Source of the DNA: Micromussa lordhowensis
Taxonomy: Eukaryota; Cnidaria; Anthozoa; Scleractinia; Lobophylliidae
DNA length: 64,000 nucleotides
Direction: 5' to 3'
Assembly (NCBI GenBank): GCA_964020085.1
Contig: OZ026600.1
Location: 15,370,823-15,434,822 of the forward strand
Part shown: positions 47,801 to 56,540 of the stretch, piece after piece
Position numbering within the stretch: position 1 is the stretch's first letter
Layout: each line of letters opens with the position of its first letter
Made by a program: the position numbers and the translations under genes
The notes under the pieces: model-generated
Database searches by the model: none
Told to the model about the DNA's origin: nothing
The model's input: the letters and a program-made list of their open reading frames with translations, nothing else

Positions 47801-50800
47801 ATTAGAGCTTCAAAACCAGCTCTGGTTGAGGTTGCACACCAGTAAACATGGCGTCGGATTCCCTTCATCCAGTCTTTAATAATTTCACATCCCTTTTCCT
47901 TGCTTGCACTCAACAACTTTTTTGTTATTGACCTGGCTATGTGCCAGATATCATAGTAATGCTTTGTACTGGCACAGTTTTCACGAATCCACTTGGCAAT
48001 CCCCTTGTGACGGTCAGAGACAAAGATGCCAATGGACAAACCAAGCCCCTTCAAATAATTGAAACATCTCTTGGCCCCTTCTAGCTCTGTCTGTTGACTC
48101 CCCCCTGTTTCATTGGCCTGAGAAGAGAAATGAAGTGTTATTGGGACTTTTAAATGTAGTTCCATAAAATACCCATACCACCCCCATAAAAGCGATTTTC
48201 TTTCAAGACCCCCCACCCCTTCAGAAATTCCAATCACGTTTCATACACAATTTTGTCGAGAGACCACCCCCCCCACCCCCATCCCCATGAATTTCCAATT
48301 CTTTTTGTGGTTTAGTACGAAGATTCCTAGAACTATAAAAGAAGAAAAATAGTAAGTAGCAGCAAATAGGTCAAGTTCAGAATGGTTTCATAAGTATTTT
48401 ATTTCTGCCAGTCATGGCTATGCTGTATAAATATCTAATCCCCAATGAAAATTAAAAAAGAGATTTTAAAACAATAAAAAAAAGAAATTTGGTAGTTTTA
48501 GGCAAATGTTGTCATTAGTAAAATAATCTGTTGGCATACCTGAACTAATTCGAAGTGAACTATTTTCATAATTGTTGTACAGAACATGGTATACACCCCG
48601 AACTTTGCAGAATGCCCAACAGAGTCAAACCGCCCATCTCCAGTCCACGACACTTCTTTCAACTGCTTTATTTTATTGATGAGGTTTGCTTGGTAGGTTT
48701 CCCAGAAATGAAGAACAACAGGGAAAAGGAAGGATTTCTGGTGCCTAAAGAAAGTACGAGCAGAATACACATGGAGCCCCATGTGGCGAAATACCAGCAA
48801 CACCTTGCTTATAGAAGCTCCAGACATCAAAACTGCAAAACTCAACAACAGATTGCCAATTGGGTATTTGCCACGAACAGGAGGTGGTTGGGATTTCCAC
48901 ACAAACTGATCCAGACACTGACAACAACTTTGGGTTACAGTGACCATGGTCCCATCTTGCTTTATTGCTGCAGATGGCCCACTTGCCTTGCAATTGAAGC
49001 AGAACAAGCAGAACAGCTGAAGCAACATGCTGTAAAAGACAATAAATTTGGGCTCCTCATATGCTGGGGTTTCTGGGTCAACTCTACAAAATCAAAAAGA
49101 AACAGACAGTTAACTTGGACAAACACACAATTTGAATGAGCAATAAACAAATAAGTGACAATACAGGAAATTGAAAATTAATTGAAAATTAATGTTCACT
49201 ACAGTAATAATAATTATTATCTATTGTGTTGCAGGAAAAACCATTTATAAATATAGTGACATTTAAAAGCCTTCAGTGAGCTGCAGCACAAAAGGCAGCC
49301 AAAGTGGCCAAACAAAGTAGCAGTCACAGTAGAAACTTTGAATAAAGACAAACAAGTATGTTAAAACCAACTTCGCAAAACTACCAAAAATACAATGTAC
49401 ACTAAGGCCTCTGAACAATGAGAATGCAACTAAAGAATTAATCCCAATCATACCTGATTTCTTTCTCTATTCCTTCTTCAGAAGGCTCTTCCCCTTGGTC
49501 ATCACTTTGTGATTCGTTCTCGGTCTTAGAGTCCCATTCACTGCCCTTATCAGTTGAATTCTCGGGTCCAGTGCTGTTCCATACAAAATAATCTTCCTCT
49601 TCTTGGTGACTGTCCTCTTCAGTCTCCTCCTCCTTCTCCTCCTCTCCCTCCTCCTCCGATGCTGTTTCCACGACCTTCTGTTATTAACAATAAACAACAA
49701 GAAAGGATTGCAAGTTTTAAATAAGCAAAACAAGATTAAATACATGTAGCATGAGCAAAGTAGACCAGAAGCATCTATTTTGATTTTTACCACAATTGCT
49801 GCGAATCTCGAAATCTGATTGGCTAATTTGTCATGGTAAATAAGAGTCCATACCACGTGTTCGCGTCAATGTGTCACGCAATGCCTTTTCCAGCTCGCGC
49901 TCTGAAAAAAACATTTTCTTTGACGTTGATCTTGTGGTAAACAACAAATCGAAATTTTTCATTTTTCATGGTCTGTACTCTTATCAATGAGTACACGTCA
50001 TTACATGTACTCTTATCCCAAACATTTTTTCAACTTGTTTCTGCATACATGTATGAAGTAAGTGTGCAACAGTTTTCTAAAGGAAAGTCTTGACGAGTAC
50101 AAGCAGCTCATTTGCATAATGCAGCACATGCACTTTTAAATCCGAGTAGGTGTTTTCAACTGTCAAGACAGATTTATTTATTTTCTTTGATATTGTGGTA
50201 AAAAACAAATCGAATGTGGTTTAGTATGGTGTGTACTCTTATCGACAATGATACGCATCATCAAGGTGGTCAAAATTTGTTGTACACTCACTCGGCTGCA
50301 CCTTGTGAGTCCACAACATTTTGACCACTGTGATGACGCGTATCGTTGTCGATAAGAGTACATACCACGCTAAACCACATTCGATTTGTTAATTTTACTA
50401 CCCACTGTTACATTTAAGAAATTAGTTGGAGCTTGTCTGATGTCAACATGCCTTCCTTAGCAGATACACTATACTTGTACATGTAGTTGTACCACATAGT
50501 CTAAAATGTAGCCGGTATTTATCTGGCACTTACACTTTGTAGTTCTTTCACATTCTGTTTAAGTTCCACAATTTTTCTCCTGAGGCGCAGTTTTGTCCTT
50601 TGCAAGTTCTTGATTTTTTGTCGGCACACAGAACCACAAGAGCTGCTGACTTCAGGCTGCCTTTGTGTCATTACTGGGGATGGAGTGACCATGAAAACAG
50701 GGGCTGTCACTGGTGTTGTCATCGTGGCAGATACGGTGGCACAAGTTGCTGCATCTTTGTCAGGAATAAACTCAGCATTGAATAGAGTAGCCGCTTCAGT

Positions 50801-52690
50801 AGCTACACTTGTGGATGCACTTTCCCCGGCTGAATCACCAATCCCTGCAAACAATGCACTGCCGCAAATGTCAACAGGGGTAACAGCCAAATCATCATCA
50901 ACAGCAACCTCCTCTACAGCATCTACCTTTGTTTTCTTGTTACATCTGCCTTCTGATAGGGTATCTCTCTTTACTGTTTGAAAAACATCAAATTTACTGC
51001 ATATTATAGCATTCCCTTACATAACTTTTCCATTTGTTGGAATAAAGTATGTGAACCTGAGGTAAAAGCAGGATAGCTCCACTATTACCAAATGTGAAAA
51101 CAACAAGTCATATTATTGAGCTGTTACGCGAAATATCATTTAGGTTGAAAATTTGTAACAAGATCAGTGACATACTAGCGTAATACATGTACAAGCAACG
51201 TGGCAAACATTCAACATAAGAAAAAGTAGAACTTGGTCTACAGGTAACACAGTAATAACTGAGGTTTCAAAAAAGACCTTTCATGGGTAAAGGTCTAGTC
51301 TATGTAAATAATTAGTGCATGATAAACCAGAAATACCGCAGATTTTATACAGGAAAGCTTTACACGTCAAAATATGCAAAGCGTTCGCTTACTTGTCGCT
51401 TGTGTCGTTCGGTCAGAACTTCAGGGCCTTCAGGAATGACGGTGTCTCTTGTCGGGATGGAACCACCGATTAAGTCTCTTCGCTTCGCAAATCCCATTGA
51501 CCAGGCAATGTCATTTTGGAAGCAGTGTTTCTCGAAATGAGCAGAACATAGCGCAGCGTATCTGCTGACTGGCTCGCCGAAATCGATGCGGTGTTTTTGC
51601 ACGAATTTGACCCATTTCGCCCTCACTTTCGGTTCAGTGGGAAAGGTATGCATGGATATTCCTGGCGTGTAGCTGGTATTCTTGCAACTTTCCATATTCG
51701 GCGCTCCAGCTGCACAATATCGTCCACCTGGCTTCAAAGCCTTCTTGCTTTCCGCCATCTTGTTGAATTAATCAAACCAGCTGACGTCACAGACATTCAT
51801 CCTGTGAACTTTTGACCGCGCAAACATGGCGACAATTTTGAAGTGAAATTAGCGCGAACATTTGAACGAAAAAAGGTAGCATTGGACATTTCCACCGGCA
51901 GCTAACTTTGAAACCCCCTTTCTTACTATATAAGCTAACAATTGGGGCGAAAAAAAATTTTGTGTCATATACACTTTAAGGATGCATGCATGTTTGTTAA
52001 CAAAGTTTTGGTATTGAAGTGATCAAAGGGCTGAGTGGTTGACAAATCTAGCTGCATTAATTTTGTTTAGATGGAAGAAGCTATAATGAACTTACCTTCT
52101 GGTTGCATGACCCTCCCTTTTGCAGGCTCTGACTAGCGGGCTCGGTGTTCTCTCTCCCGTCGGCATTCTCCGATTCTGGGCTCACAATACCAGGGAGGTT
52201 CTGCTTAGACCACTCTAAATCCTTTGTGTTTAGGACTGTAACGTCATCTAAAAGAAAATTGGAATATCGTTAGCACTAAATGTATGTGCCAATTAATCCA
52301 AGCTAATTAAGTGAATATCATTCGAAGCTGGCGTGTGCTTGGCTTAACTAAACCTCGGACAATAACGAACACCGAACCATATAATAGGTCATTGAGATAA
52401 AAGATTGGCATTAAATTTTTCCTACAAATATTCTACATTACGACAAGGTCTACTACTTATCTGCCCTACCTAAAGAATAGAATTTAAAACTTACCATTCA
52501 AAGCTAGAATCTCGCCTTCCGTCTTTTTTCCGTTCCAATTGACGGTTACCACCATTCCCACCACAAGATCAAGCTGTTTGTCGACTATAACTCGAATTGG
52601 CGCGATTCCAGTTTTTTCTTCATCTCGAAAGTAAAACAGCGCATTTGATGGGCGCTTGGTTGTCTGTTTGCATAGCTGTCTGATGGACAT
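37138..52690 (-). CDS. BEN-domain protein, five exons, interrupted by a nested transposon
   Basis: Exons 52690-52495, 52247-52096, 39452-39170, 38401-38273 and 37662-37138, all with GT/AG borders and matching phases (1, 0, 0, 0). About 427 residues. Exon 1 gives a Tudor/SH3-like strand set (NALFYFRDEEKTG, VVGMVVTVNWNGKKTEGEIL). Exons 3-4 are coiled coil (VLRQQLAAKAEECYELKSRL; SNLERRLEVLEGRAAEN). Exon 5 ends in a BEN domain (about residues 340-412: LLKHFFTKEELAESNTDG, GLDSGKLNSLKILVFSKFP, INSKCRVARK). BEN domains bind DNA and proteins in chromatin (family knowledge). Exon 3 has a TAA just before its donor because a run of six T (39173-39178, minus strand) is one base too long for the expected phase, so the copy is either frameshifted or misread. 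Intron 2 holds the 12.2-kb Kolobok element. A role as accessory protein of the outer element is inferred. Confidence 0.7.
38896..39081. repeat. Near-perfect 186-bp palindrome (fold-back MITE)
   Basis: Arms of about 90 bp (AGATAATTTGGTTTTATCAA and its inverse at the right; centre CTTCGTCGGAGCGAAG). Almost no mismatches, so recent. Lies in intron 3 of the BEN gene. Confidence 0.9.
40033..41388 (+). pseudogene. P2X7 intracellular-domain-like protein, three exons, one nonsense codon
   Basis: Exons 40033-40280, 40401-40646 and 41226-41388 join in phase (2, 2) to a frame of 218 residues. Start ATG at 40033; N-terminus Ser/Glu rich (MSSDSETSESLSFAES), then a TAG at 40081-40083, then DGSEDSSEDWRVIESEIRPY. 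Exon 2 gives WCRCGHCNTVTLVGSLEYRC-C with the Cys cluster, and CITQHEDYGAITNRAVLTHV. Exon 3 gives SVAYRWTTRWLCGYMG and PLPACVYHSIRTKYQ. This matches the soluble C-terminal ballast domain of P2X7 receptors (Cys-rich zinc site, then the AYR...W..G.LG...R..LPAC...IR segment), which occurs as a stand-alone protein in many cnidarians. No ATG follows the stop in exon 1, so this copy looks dead unless the TAG is read through. It is cargo of the Kolobok element, converging on its transposase gene. Confidence 0.7.
40930..41063. repeat. Fold-back element in an intron
   Basis: ATATTACATGCCCGC at the left and GCGGGCATGTAATAT at the right, with inner GATATCTCAC...GTGAGATATC. Lies in intron 2 of the P2X7-like gene. 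Confidence 0.8.
41495..41500 (+). terminator. Poly(A) signal AATAAA
   Basis: AATAAA 107 bp after the stop of the P2X7-like gene on the same strand. Confidence 0.5.
41682..51758 (-). CDS. THAP-DDE transposase (Kolobok type), nine exons, intact frame
   Basis: Exons 51758-51393, 50968-50534, 49677-49454, 49083-48540, 48117-47682, 43420-43249, 42652-42504, 42382-42194 and 41818-41682. Splice phases agree throughout and sum to 883 residues. THAP zinc finger at residues 13-80 (YCAAGAPNMESC, MHTFP, W, then LCSAHFEKHCF) binds DNA. Ser/Ala linker and coiled coil (IKNLQRTKLRLRRKIVELKQ), then an acidic stretch in exon 3. Catalytic core: GDGRFDSVGHSAKFG (D491), VSDRHKGIAKWIRE (D558), CLEGFHATLNYWHPK (E702). 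Ends in a small zinc motif C867-x2-C-x6-H-x3-C881. Exon 2's acceptor is the least sure (AAAG instead of CAG). The LINE lies in intron 5, same strand. Function: excision and TTAA-targeted insertion (family knowledge). Confidence 0.85.
42754..42845. repeat. 92-bp TTAA-flanked hairpin MITE
   Basis: TTAA at both sides (42750-42753, 42846-42849), termini CCCTTTCACCACCAA and TTGGTGGTGAAAGGG. TTAA with CCC termini suggests a piggyBac-type MITE. Lies in intron 6 of the transposase gene. Confidence 0.85.
42985..43180 (+). repeat. Dispersed repeat copy
   Basis: Same family as 22265-22520 (AATATCCAGCCATCTTG, CACTTGGTCAATCCCA). Noncoding; the 112-codon frame across it is spurious. Confidence 0.4.
44026..47583 (-). 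CDS. LINE polyprotein: signal-like leader, 2A, PHD finger, APE endonuclease, reverse transcriptase
   Basis: 1186 residues from ATGGCGGC at 47583 (a TTG start further up is less likely). Residues 6-27 are a hydrophobic signal-like segment (LRSTISLLVYVFLCLYKVSF). A 2A motif GDVESNPGP ends at residue 100. PHD-type zinc finger at about 110-161 (CSVCQKNVC, CDVCKHWCHIKC, CPSC). APE-like endonuclease from about 221 (HLNICSLR, GISETHLD, VLGDLNC, GISDHCLVY). Reverse transcriptase with GPDDISPKI, YRPISLLS, LVDFQKAFDCVSH, SGIPQGSVLGP and catalytic YADD (Y about 890). No RNase H domain. It lacks a separate ORF1; the leader plus PHD part may replace it. No stops or shifts, so this copy may be active. Copies new elements by target-primed reverse transcription (family knowledge). 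Confidence 0.9.
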   Translation of the reverse strand: MAAGRRFLRSTISLLVYVFLCLYKVSFTSHSQFSADLDCRITFHGYLQSPKRNILFSTRTFQPRGRRYLSARISLYPNHEASFTLTRISICGDVESNPGPAINSKIIILCSVCQKNVCSNNRAIECDVCKHWCHIKCGGISLREYRRLQNIRNFDWTCPSCISTLRTLPFADISNLDSSDGSFTSHGDDSSTEPASQQSLASEDYLENLSRILNYSSKDLRVAHLNICSLRYKIDELRLLQRICGFDILGISETHLDSSVPDNFLQIDGLQLIRRDRTKCKGGGVALYYAEHLTAVHRKDLLVKDIEAIWIQVKFPTHTTLFSVVYRSELETPNFFENFHGVLEKAWLKTNSIFVLGDLNCCMLEAQNNPGSTLITSKTKNLLRLFEDFNMQNVIAEPTRITCTTKSLIDLIVTTKVDVVRCTGVMPLGISDHCLVYATLKLGSKRPPPKIIRTRNFKNFNAANFKADIEKIPFHILEIFHHKDDALWGWELLFKDICNAHAPFKDVKVRSMSAPWINNTIRHNMNRRFKLFKEANRTKDPSKWAAYKKLRNEITADIRRAKAIHFKDLLADVKTTAEYWNLLSKANNPKLRKAIGPLKREDGSLAVDDKEKSNLVNNFFSNIGEKLAGSFQPQYLSDLVTSTKIVPCVNNIALSPLAIERKLANLKTNKATGPDDISPKIVKEAGDALLTPLMFLYNMSLKDGYVFSQWKTARVNPVFKKDDETDIGNYRPISLLSVPSKILETIVADSIIHHAFIENKLITDKQWAYRRGYSTELLLVHMTEIWRSAIDSNKVVGIVLVDFQKAFDCVSHCVLLRKLEKDFGINGVLLDWLRSYLDNRKQYTVLNGIASDLNTVKSGIPQGSVLGPNLFSLYTSDLPEAITTATTYMYADDTTLYCIGDSIDAVISDLNQALEELLYWCKANSLVPHPKKCEAMILHRGRFIGPLKELMLAQYTIKWVTHSRLLGVLIDDQLNWSQHVSVVKKGFVDKLNLLKRSRFLPKNMLLDLYFRVIMPSIVYGISVWGGLTNKEGFKALEALHCRAARIIFELPWEMSNVDVMKKANWSSLAFMYKISLAKLMYKIYNNLTPDAMSAIIKNNDNIKRYQLRKKLKIDVPRFNTNYMRNSVARRGAIVWNTLVPQLNEDIDNVKKYAIMARRSKTLLHLDFDCISPQTLTRREEDFKYN
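47284..47313 (-). other. 2A ribosome-skipping motif
   Basis: Codons for CGDVESNPGP inside the LINE ORF. D-V/I-E-x-N-P-G-P is the full 2A consensus: the ribosome fails to join Gly and Pro and continues, giving two proteins. Expected products are a 99-residue leader with the signal-like segment and a roughly 1087-residue PHD-endonuclease-RT protein starting with Pro. Confidence 0.85.
50204..50389. repeat. Fold-back element
   Basis: ACAAATCGAATGTGGTTTAG at the left is inverted at the right; the inner GTACTCTTATCGACAATGAT is paired with its inverse. A related half copy lies at about 49930-50030. Both lie in intron 2 of the transposase gene. Confidence 0.8.
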
Positions 52691-52955
52691 GATTACTGAT
52701 AAAAGTACTGACAAGCTGATCGCAACTATCAACCAACAAGATCACTGTGAAAATTGTTTGCTTCTTCGAGCCCTTTTATAGTGTCTTAAGATCGAAAATC
52801 TCAAGGTTTTAATTGGATAATTGGGAAACAGTTGCCGTTTTCAACTTAGCATATGAATGATACACACAAGTGGGAAATAAGCGGTGAATCTCGAACATAT
52901 TTCGGAGGAAGCGGACCTCTCGGGAAACTATGACATTTTCTTATTGGCTGATTAC

Positions 52956-53985
52956 GATCCAAAATTTTAGAGCAAAAACACACGCTAAACGAAGCGCATG
53001 GTGAAACGAAATGTCAAATTTATCTTTGTGAGCAATGTTTATTACACGGTTTAGGCTTTACGTTGCATGATTACTAATCCAATAGTGACAATTTTACTTG
53101 AAACAGTTGAGGCTAAGGTCATATTCCGAATTTTTAAAACAAGTCTTTAAAAGGTTGGCGCGTTGTGCCGAAAAAAATTCTCACCTTGAATTAACATAAG
53201 TTCACAAATTACGCGTGGCTACGTGGGGAAGAAAACAACAACACAATCTTCATTAACAGGTTTTGAGGGCTCTGTTGCCATCGATCGATCCAAAATTTTA
53301 GAGCAAAAACACACGCTAAACGAAGCGCATGGTGAAACGAAGAGCCCGTAGCGAACGAAGTGTCAAATTTATCTTTGTGAGCAATGTTTATTACACGGTT
53401 TAGGCTTTACGTTGCATGATTACTAATCCAATAGTGACAATTTTACTTGAAACAGTTAAGGCTAAGGTCGTATTCCGAATCAACAAGTCTTTAAAAGGTC
53501 GGCGCGTTGTGCCGAAAAAAAATTCTCACCTTGAATTAACATAAGTTCACACATTACGCGTGGGTACGTGGGGAAGAAAACAACAACGCAATCTTCATTA
53601 ACAGGTTTTGCGGGCTATGTTGCCATCGATCGATCAAGGCCTTTTTTGACATCGTTGGATGCTAAACAACACACGTAATCAAACAAGGATATTTAGATTA
53701 AATCTCACTTTATGTAACAAGTTTACGTTTTTATGTGGCCGAGAACTGGCCCCATGTGTAATGTAAGCCATTTAAAAAAGCGTGGTGAATTGTTTTGAAG
53801 TCTTGTCTTGTGTTGTTGGAACGGCTGGCCAAAAAACTTAGTTTCTTTATTGAATGGATAGCTCGAGCCGTTCGAACGGCTGATTACGATCCAAAATTTT
53901 TTAGCAAAAAAACACAAACTAAACGAAGCTCATGGTGAAACGAAGAGCCCGTAGCGAATAGTGCTTGTGAGCAATGTTTATCTTG
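52956..53985. repeat. 331-bp direct repeat, two copies plus a partial third
   Basis: Copies start at 52956 and 53287 (GATCCAAAATTTTAGAGCAA), over 95% alike by eye. A shorter diverged copy starts at 53888 and shares AAACGAAG and GAGCAATGTTTAT. They lie between the BEN gene start and the right terminal array, so they may be part of the outer element's subterminal region. Confidence 0.85.
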
Positions 53986-54646
53986 AATTAATCTCTCGAA
54001 GGTTTCTACTGTAAAGCCGCTACGAACACAGTCATAAGGACTGTAAGGCTTTCGATTTAACAGGAGCTTGTGAATCAAACGTTTTTCTGTAAAAAATGAA
54101 CTGAGTGTCGATGAGTGTCATTTAAGCGAAGGTAAACAAACAACAGAAAACGTGACGACTGTTTGTGTAATGTAAACATGACGGCATGCGTCATTAACAA
54201 AGCGTTGCGGTTTTGAAGTCTTGTCTTGTGTTGTCGGAACGGCTGTTAAAAAAACTTAGTTTCTTTCTTCAACGGATAGCCTGAGCCGTTCGAACGGCTG
54301 ATGATTTTTTTGGAACGGATAGCTCGAGCCGTTCGAACGGCTGATGAATTTCTCGAACGGATAGCCTGAGCCATTCGAACGGCTGATGATTTTTTTCGAA
54401 CGGATAGCTCAAGCCGTTTGAACGGCTAATTATTTTTTTCGAACGGATAGCTTGAGCCGTTCGAACGGCTGATGAGTTTTCTCGAACGGATAGCTCGAAC
54501 CGTTCGAACGGATGATGAATATTTTAGAACGGATAGCTTGAGCCGTTCGAACGGCATGCAAGGCCGTTCGAACGGCTGATGAACGGCTGGTGAACGGCTA
54601 TCCGTTTAAAAACGGGTAACCGTTCGGAACGTTTTCGCGTGAGAGG
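53845..54646. repeat. Right subterminal array of CGAACGG motifs and inverted terminus
   Basis: Repeats of CGAACGGATAGC, GAGCCGTTCGAACGGCTGAT (itself containing the palindrome CCGTTCGAACGG) with spacing of about 55 bp from 54270 to 54560. The last 28 bp are the inverse of the left terminus. Confidence 0.8.
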
Positions 54647-54668
54647 CTACATATGTCATTTGGCTAGT

Positions 54669-56540
54669 GCTTGATTTGAATGCTCAAAATTTCTTATTTC
54701 AATGGAGTACACTATTATGAGTACACTATTACATTGCCTGAATGTGTGATGGCGTGTTTACAAAAATTGACGGAATAGATATTTTTCGATGAGTGGCATA
54801 GAAATAAAATAGTTTAGTTAACGTTTTCTTGACTGATTGGCTATCGACCTGCTTTGCAATTAGATTCCCATTTTCTCTTATATCATTTGGCCCTTTCAAG
54901 TCAGACACACTTTGATTACTCCCTAGAACTTTTGAAGAGCTTTTTTGTGACCTTTCCTTTTCTTTTGTTTTCATAGTGTTGTACAAACTATTCCCACTAA
55001 AATGGCAGAATGCAGGTTGTAGGTCTGGAGAGCTTTCAAGCCAATTCAGTCCAATTCAGCATTGTAGAATGCAAAGGTAAGGGAAAAGAAAAGTAAGTGT
55101 TACCATGAGGCATTTTGATCTATCTACAGGTGTTAACTAAGAAGTTTTATTTCTCAGGGACCTTGCTTCATTTTTTGAACATACACATTTCAAACTTCAT
55201 TTATGCCATTGTGTAATTCTAGAAAATATGCAAGCCTACCCCATGAAGGTAATTTTAATTCCAAGAACCTCCACCACCTAAATGGAAATATGGTACCAAT
55301 TAAGAGAGAACCTCCCTCCCCTAAGAAAATTCCAATCCCTTCTGTGGGGAGAGTATGGATATTTTTCTAGTTATTTTAAATTGTGCGACAGAATCTGGGA
55401 ATGTATTGCTCACTAGAAATTTAATGATATGCAACAATTGTGCCTCCCAGGACATATTTCATGTTGCTAATTAATGCTTGATTTGAATGTTCAAAATTTA
55501 CGATTTCAATGGAGTACACCATTGTAAGTACACTGTCACCTTGCCTGAATGTGTGATGGCGTGTTTACAAAAATTGACGGAATAGATATTTTTCGATTAG
55601 TGGCAAAGAATTAAAATAGTTTAGTTAACGTTTTCTTTACTGATTGGCTATCGACCTGCTTCGCAATTAGATTCCCATTTTCTCTTATATCATTTGGCCC
55701 TTTCTAGTCAAACACACTTTGATTACTCCCTCGAACTTTTGTAGAGCTTTTTTGTCACCTTTACTTTTCTTTTGTTTTCATAGTGTTGTAAAAACTATTC
55801 CCACTCAAATGGCAGAATGCAACTTGTAGGTGTGTAGAGCTTTCAAGCCAATTCAGTCCAATTCAGCATTGTAGAATGCAAAGGTAAGGGAATAGAAAAG
55901 TAAGTGTTACCATGAGGCATTTTGATCTATCTACAGGTGTTAACTAAGAAGTTTTATTTCTCAGGGACCTTGCTTCATTTTTTGAACATACACATTTCAA
56001 ACTTCATTTATGCCATTGTGCAATTCTAGAAAATATCCAAGCCTCCCCCATGAAGTTAATTTTTATTCCAAGAACCTCCATCACCTAAATGGAAATATGG
56101 TACCAATTAAGAGAGAACCTCCCTCCCCTAAGAAAATTCCAATCCCTTCTGTGGGGAGAGTATGGATATTTTTCTAGTTATTTTACATTGTGCGACAGAT
56201 TCTGGAAATGTATTGCTCACTAGAAATTTAATGATATGCAACAATTGTGCCTCCCAGGACATATTTCATGTTGCTAATTAATGCTTGATTTGAATGTTCA
56301 AAATTTACGATTTCAATTGAGTACACCATTGTAAGTACACTATCACATTGCCTGAATGTGTGATGGCGTGTTTTCAAAAATAAGGCCAGCCATTTTTGAT
56401 AAGTGGAAAAGAAATAAAATATTTACGTTAAGGTTTTATTGACTGATTGTCTATCAACCTGCTTTGCAAATATATTCTCATTTTCTCTTACGTACTTTGG
56501 CCCTTTCTTGTCAAACAATCTTTGATTACTCCCATGATAT
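54669..56540. repeat. 806-bp tandem repeat, two copies plus a partial third
   Basis: TGCTTGATTTGAATG starts units at about 54669, 55474 and 56280; the third ends near 56540. Copies differ by a few per cent. Noncoding. The first copy abuts the right end of the outer transposon. The sequence before copies 2 and 3 (GCCTCCCAGGACATATTTCA) looks like the unoccupied version of the insertion site. Confidence 0.85.

Larger units (their letters stand above)
39750..51975. mobile_element. Kolobok-type DNA transposon, 12.2 kb, TTAA target duplication
   Basis: Left end TTAA-AGTGTATATGACACGAAA (TTAA at 39746-39749). Right end is the inverse: TTTTGTGTCATATACACT-TTAA (TTAA at 51976-51979). About 20 bp of inverted terminus are visible, nearly identical. 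TTAA duplications with a THAP-domain transposase define the Kolobok superfamily (family knowledge); piggyBac also uses TTAA, but no piggyBac-like protein is present. It carries the transposase gene (-) and a P2X7-intracellular-domain-like gene (+), convergent. A LINE (about 3.9 kb) and three fold-back elements inserted later. It sits in intron 2 of the BEN gene, where its removal would leave an intron of about 420 bp. Confidence 0.85.
32803..54646. mobile_element. Candidate 21.8-kb DNA transposon (outer layer of a nest)
   Basis: The left end CCTCTCACGCGAAAACGTTC is matched by its exact inverse at the right end (28 bp at 54619-54646). Inside each end lies a subterminal array of CGAACGG words. 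Own cargo appears to be a DUF7869-like ORF (34082-35842, +) and a BEN-domain gene (52690-37138, -). The 12.2-kb Kolobok-type element sits in the BEN gene intron; without it the unit would be about 9.6 kb. Flanks show AAATATGTGA on the left and ACATATGTCA on the right, a possible imperfect 8-10 bp target duplication, and the neighbouring 806-bp repeat carries ACATATTTCA once. The exact boundary is unsure by a few bases because ATATGT is near-palindromic. Alternative: two unrelated copies of one terminal-repeat family. Confidence 0.6.

Noticed and set aside
48555..49139. Plus-strand frame of 194 codons
   Set aside because: Antisense to transposase exon 4, which has correct splice borders and the family motifs.
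39746..51979. piggyBac as source of the TTAA-flanked 12-kb element
   Set aside because: The encoded transposase has a THAP finger and GDGR/SDRH/LEGFH motifs, not piggyBac domains.
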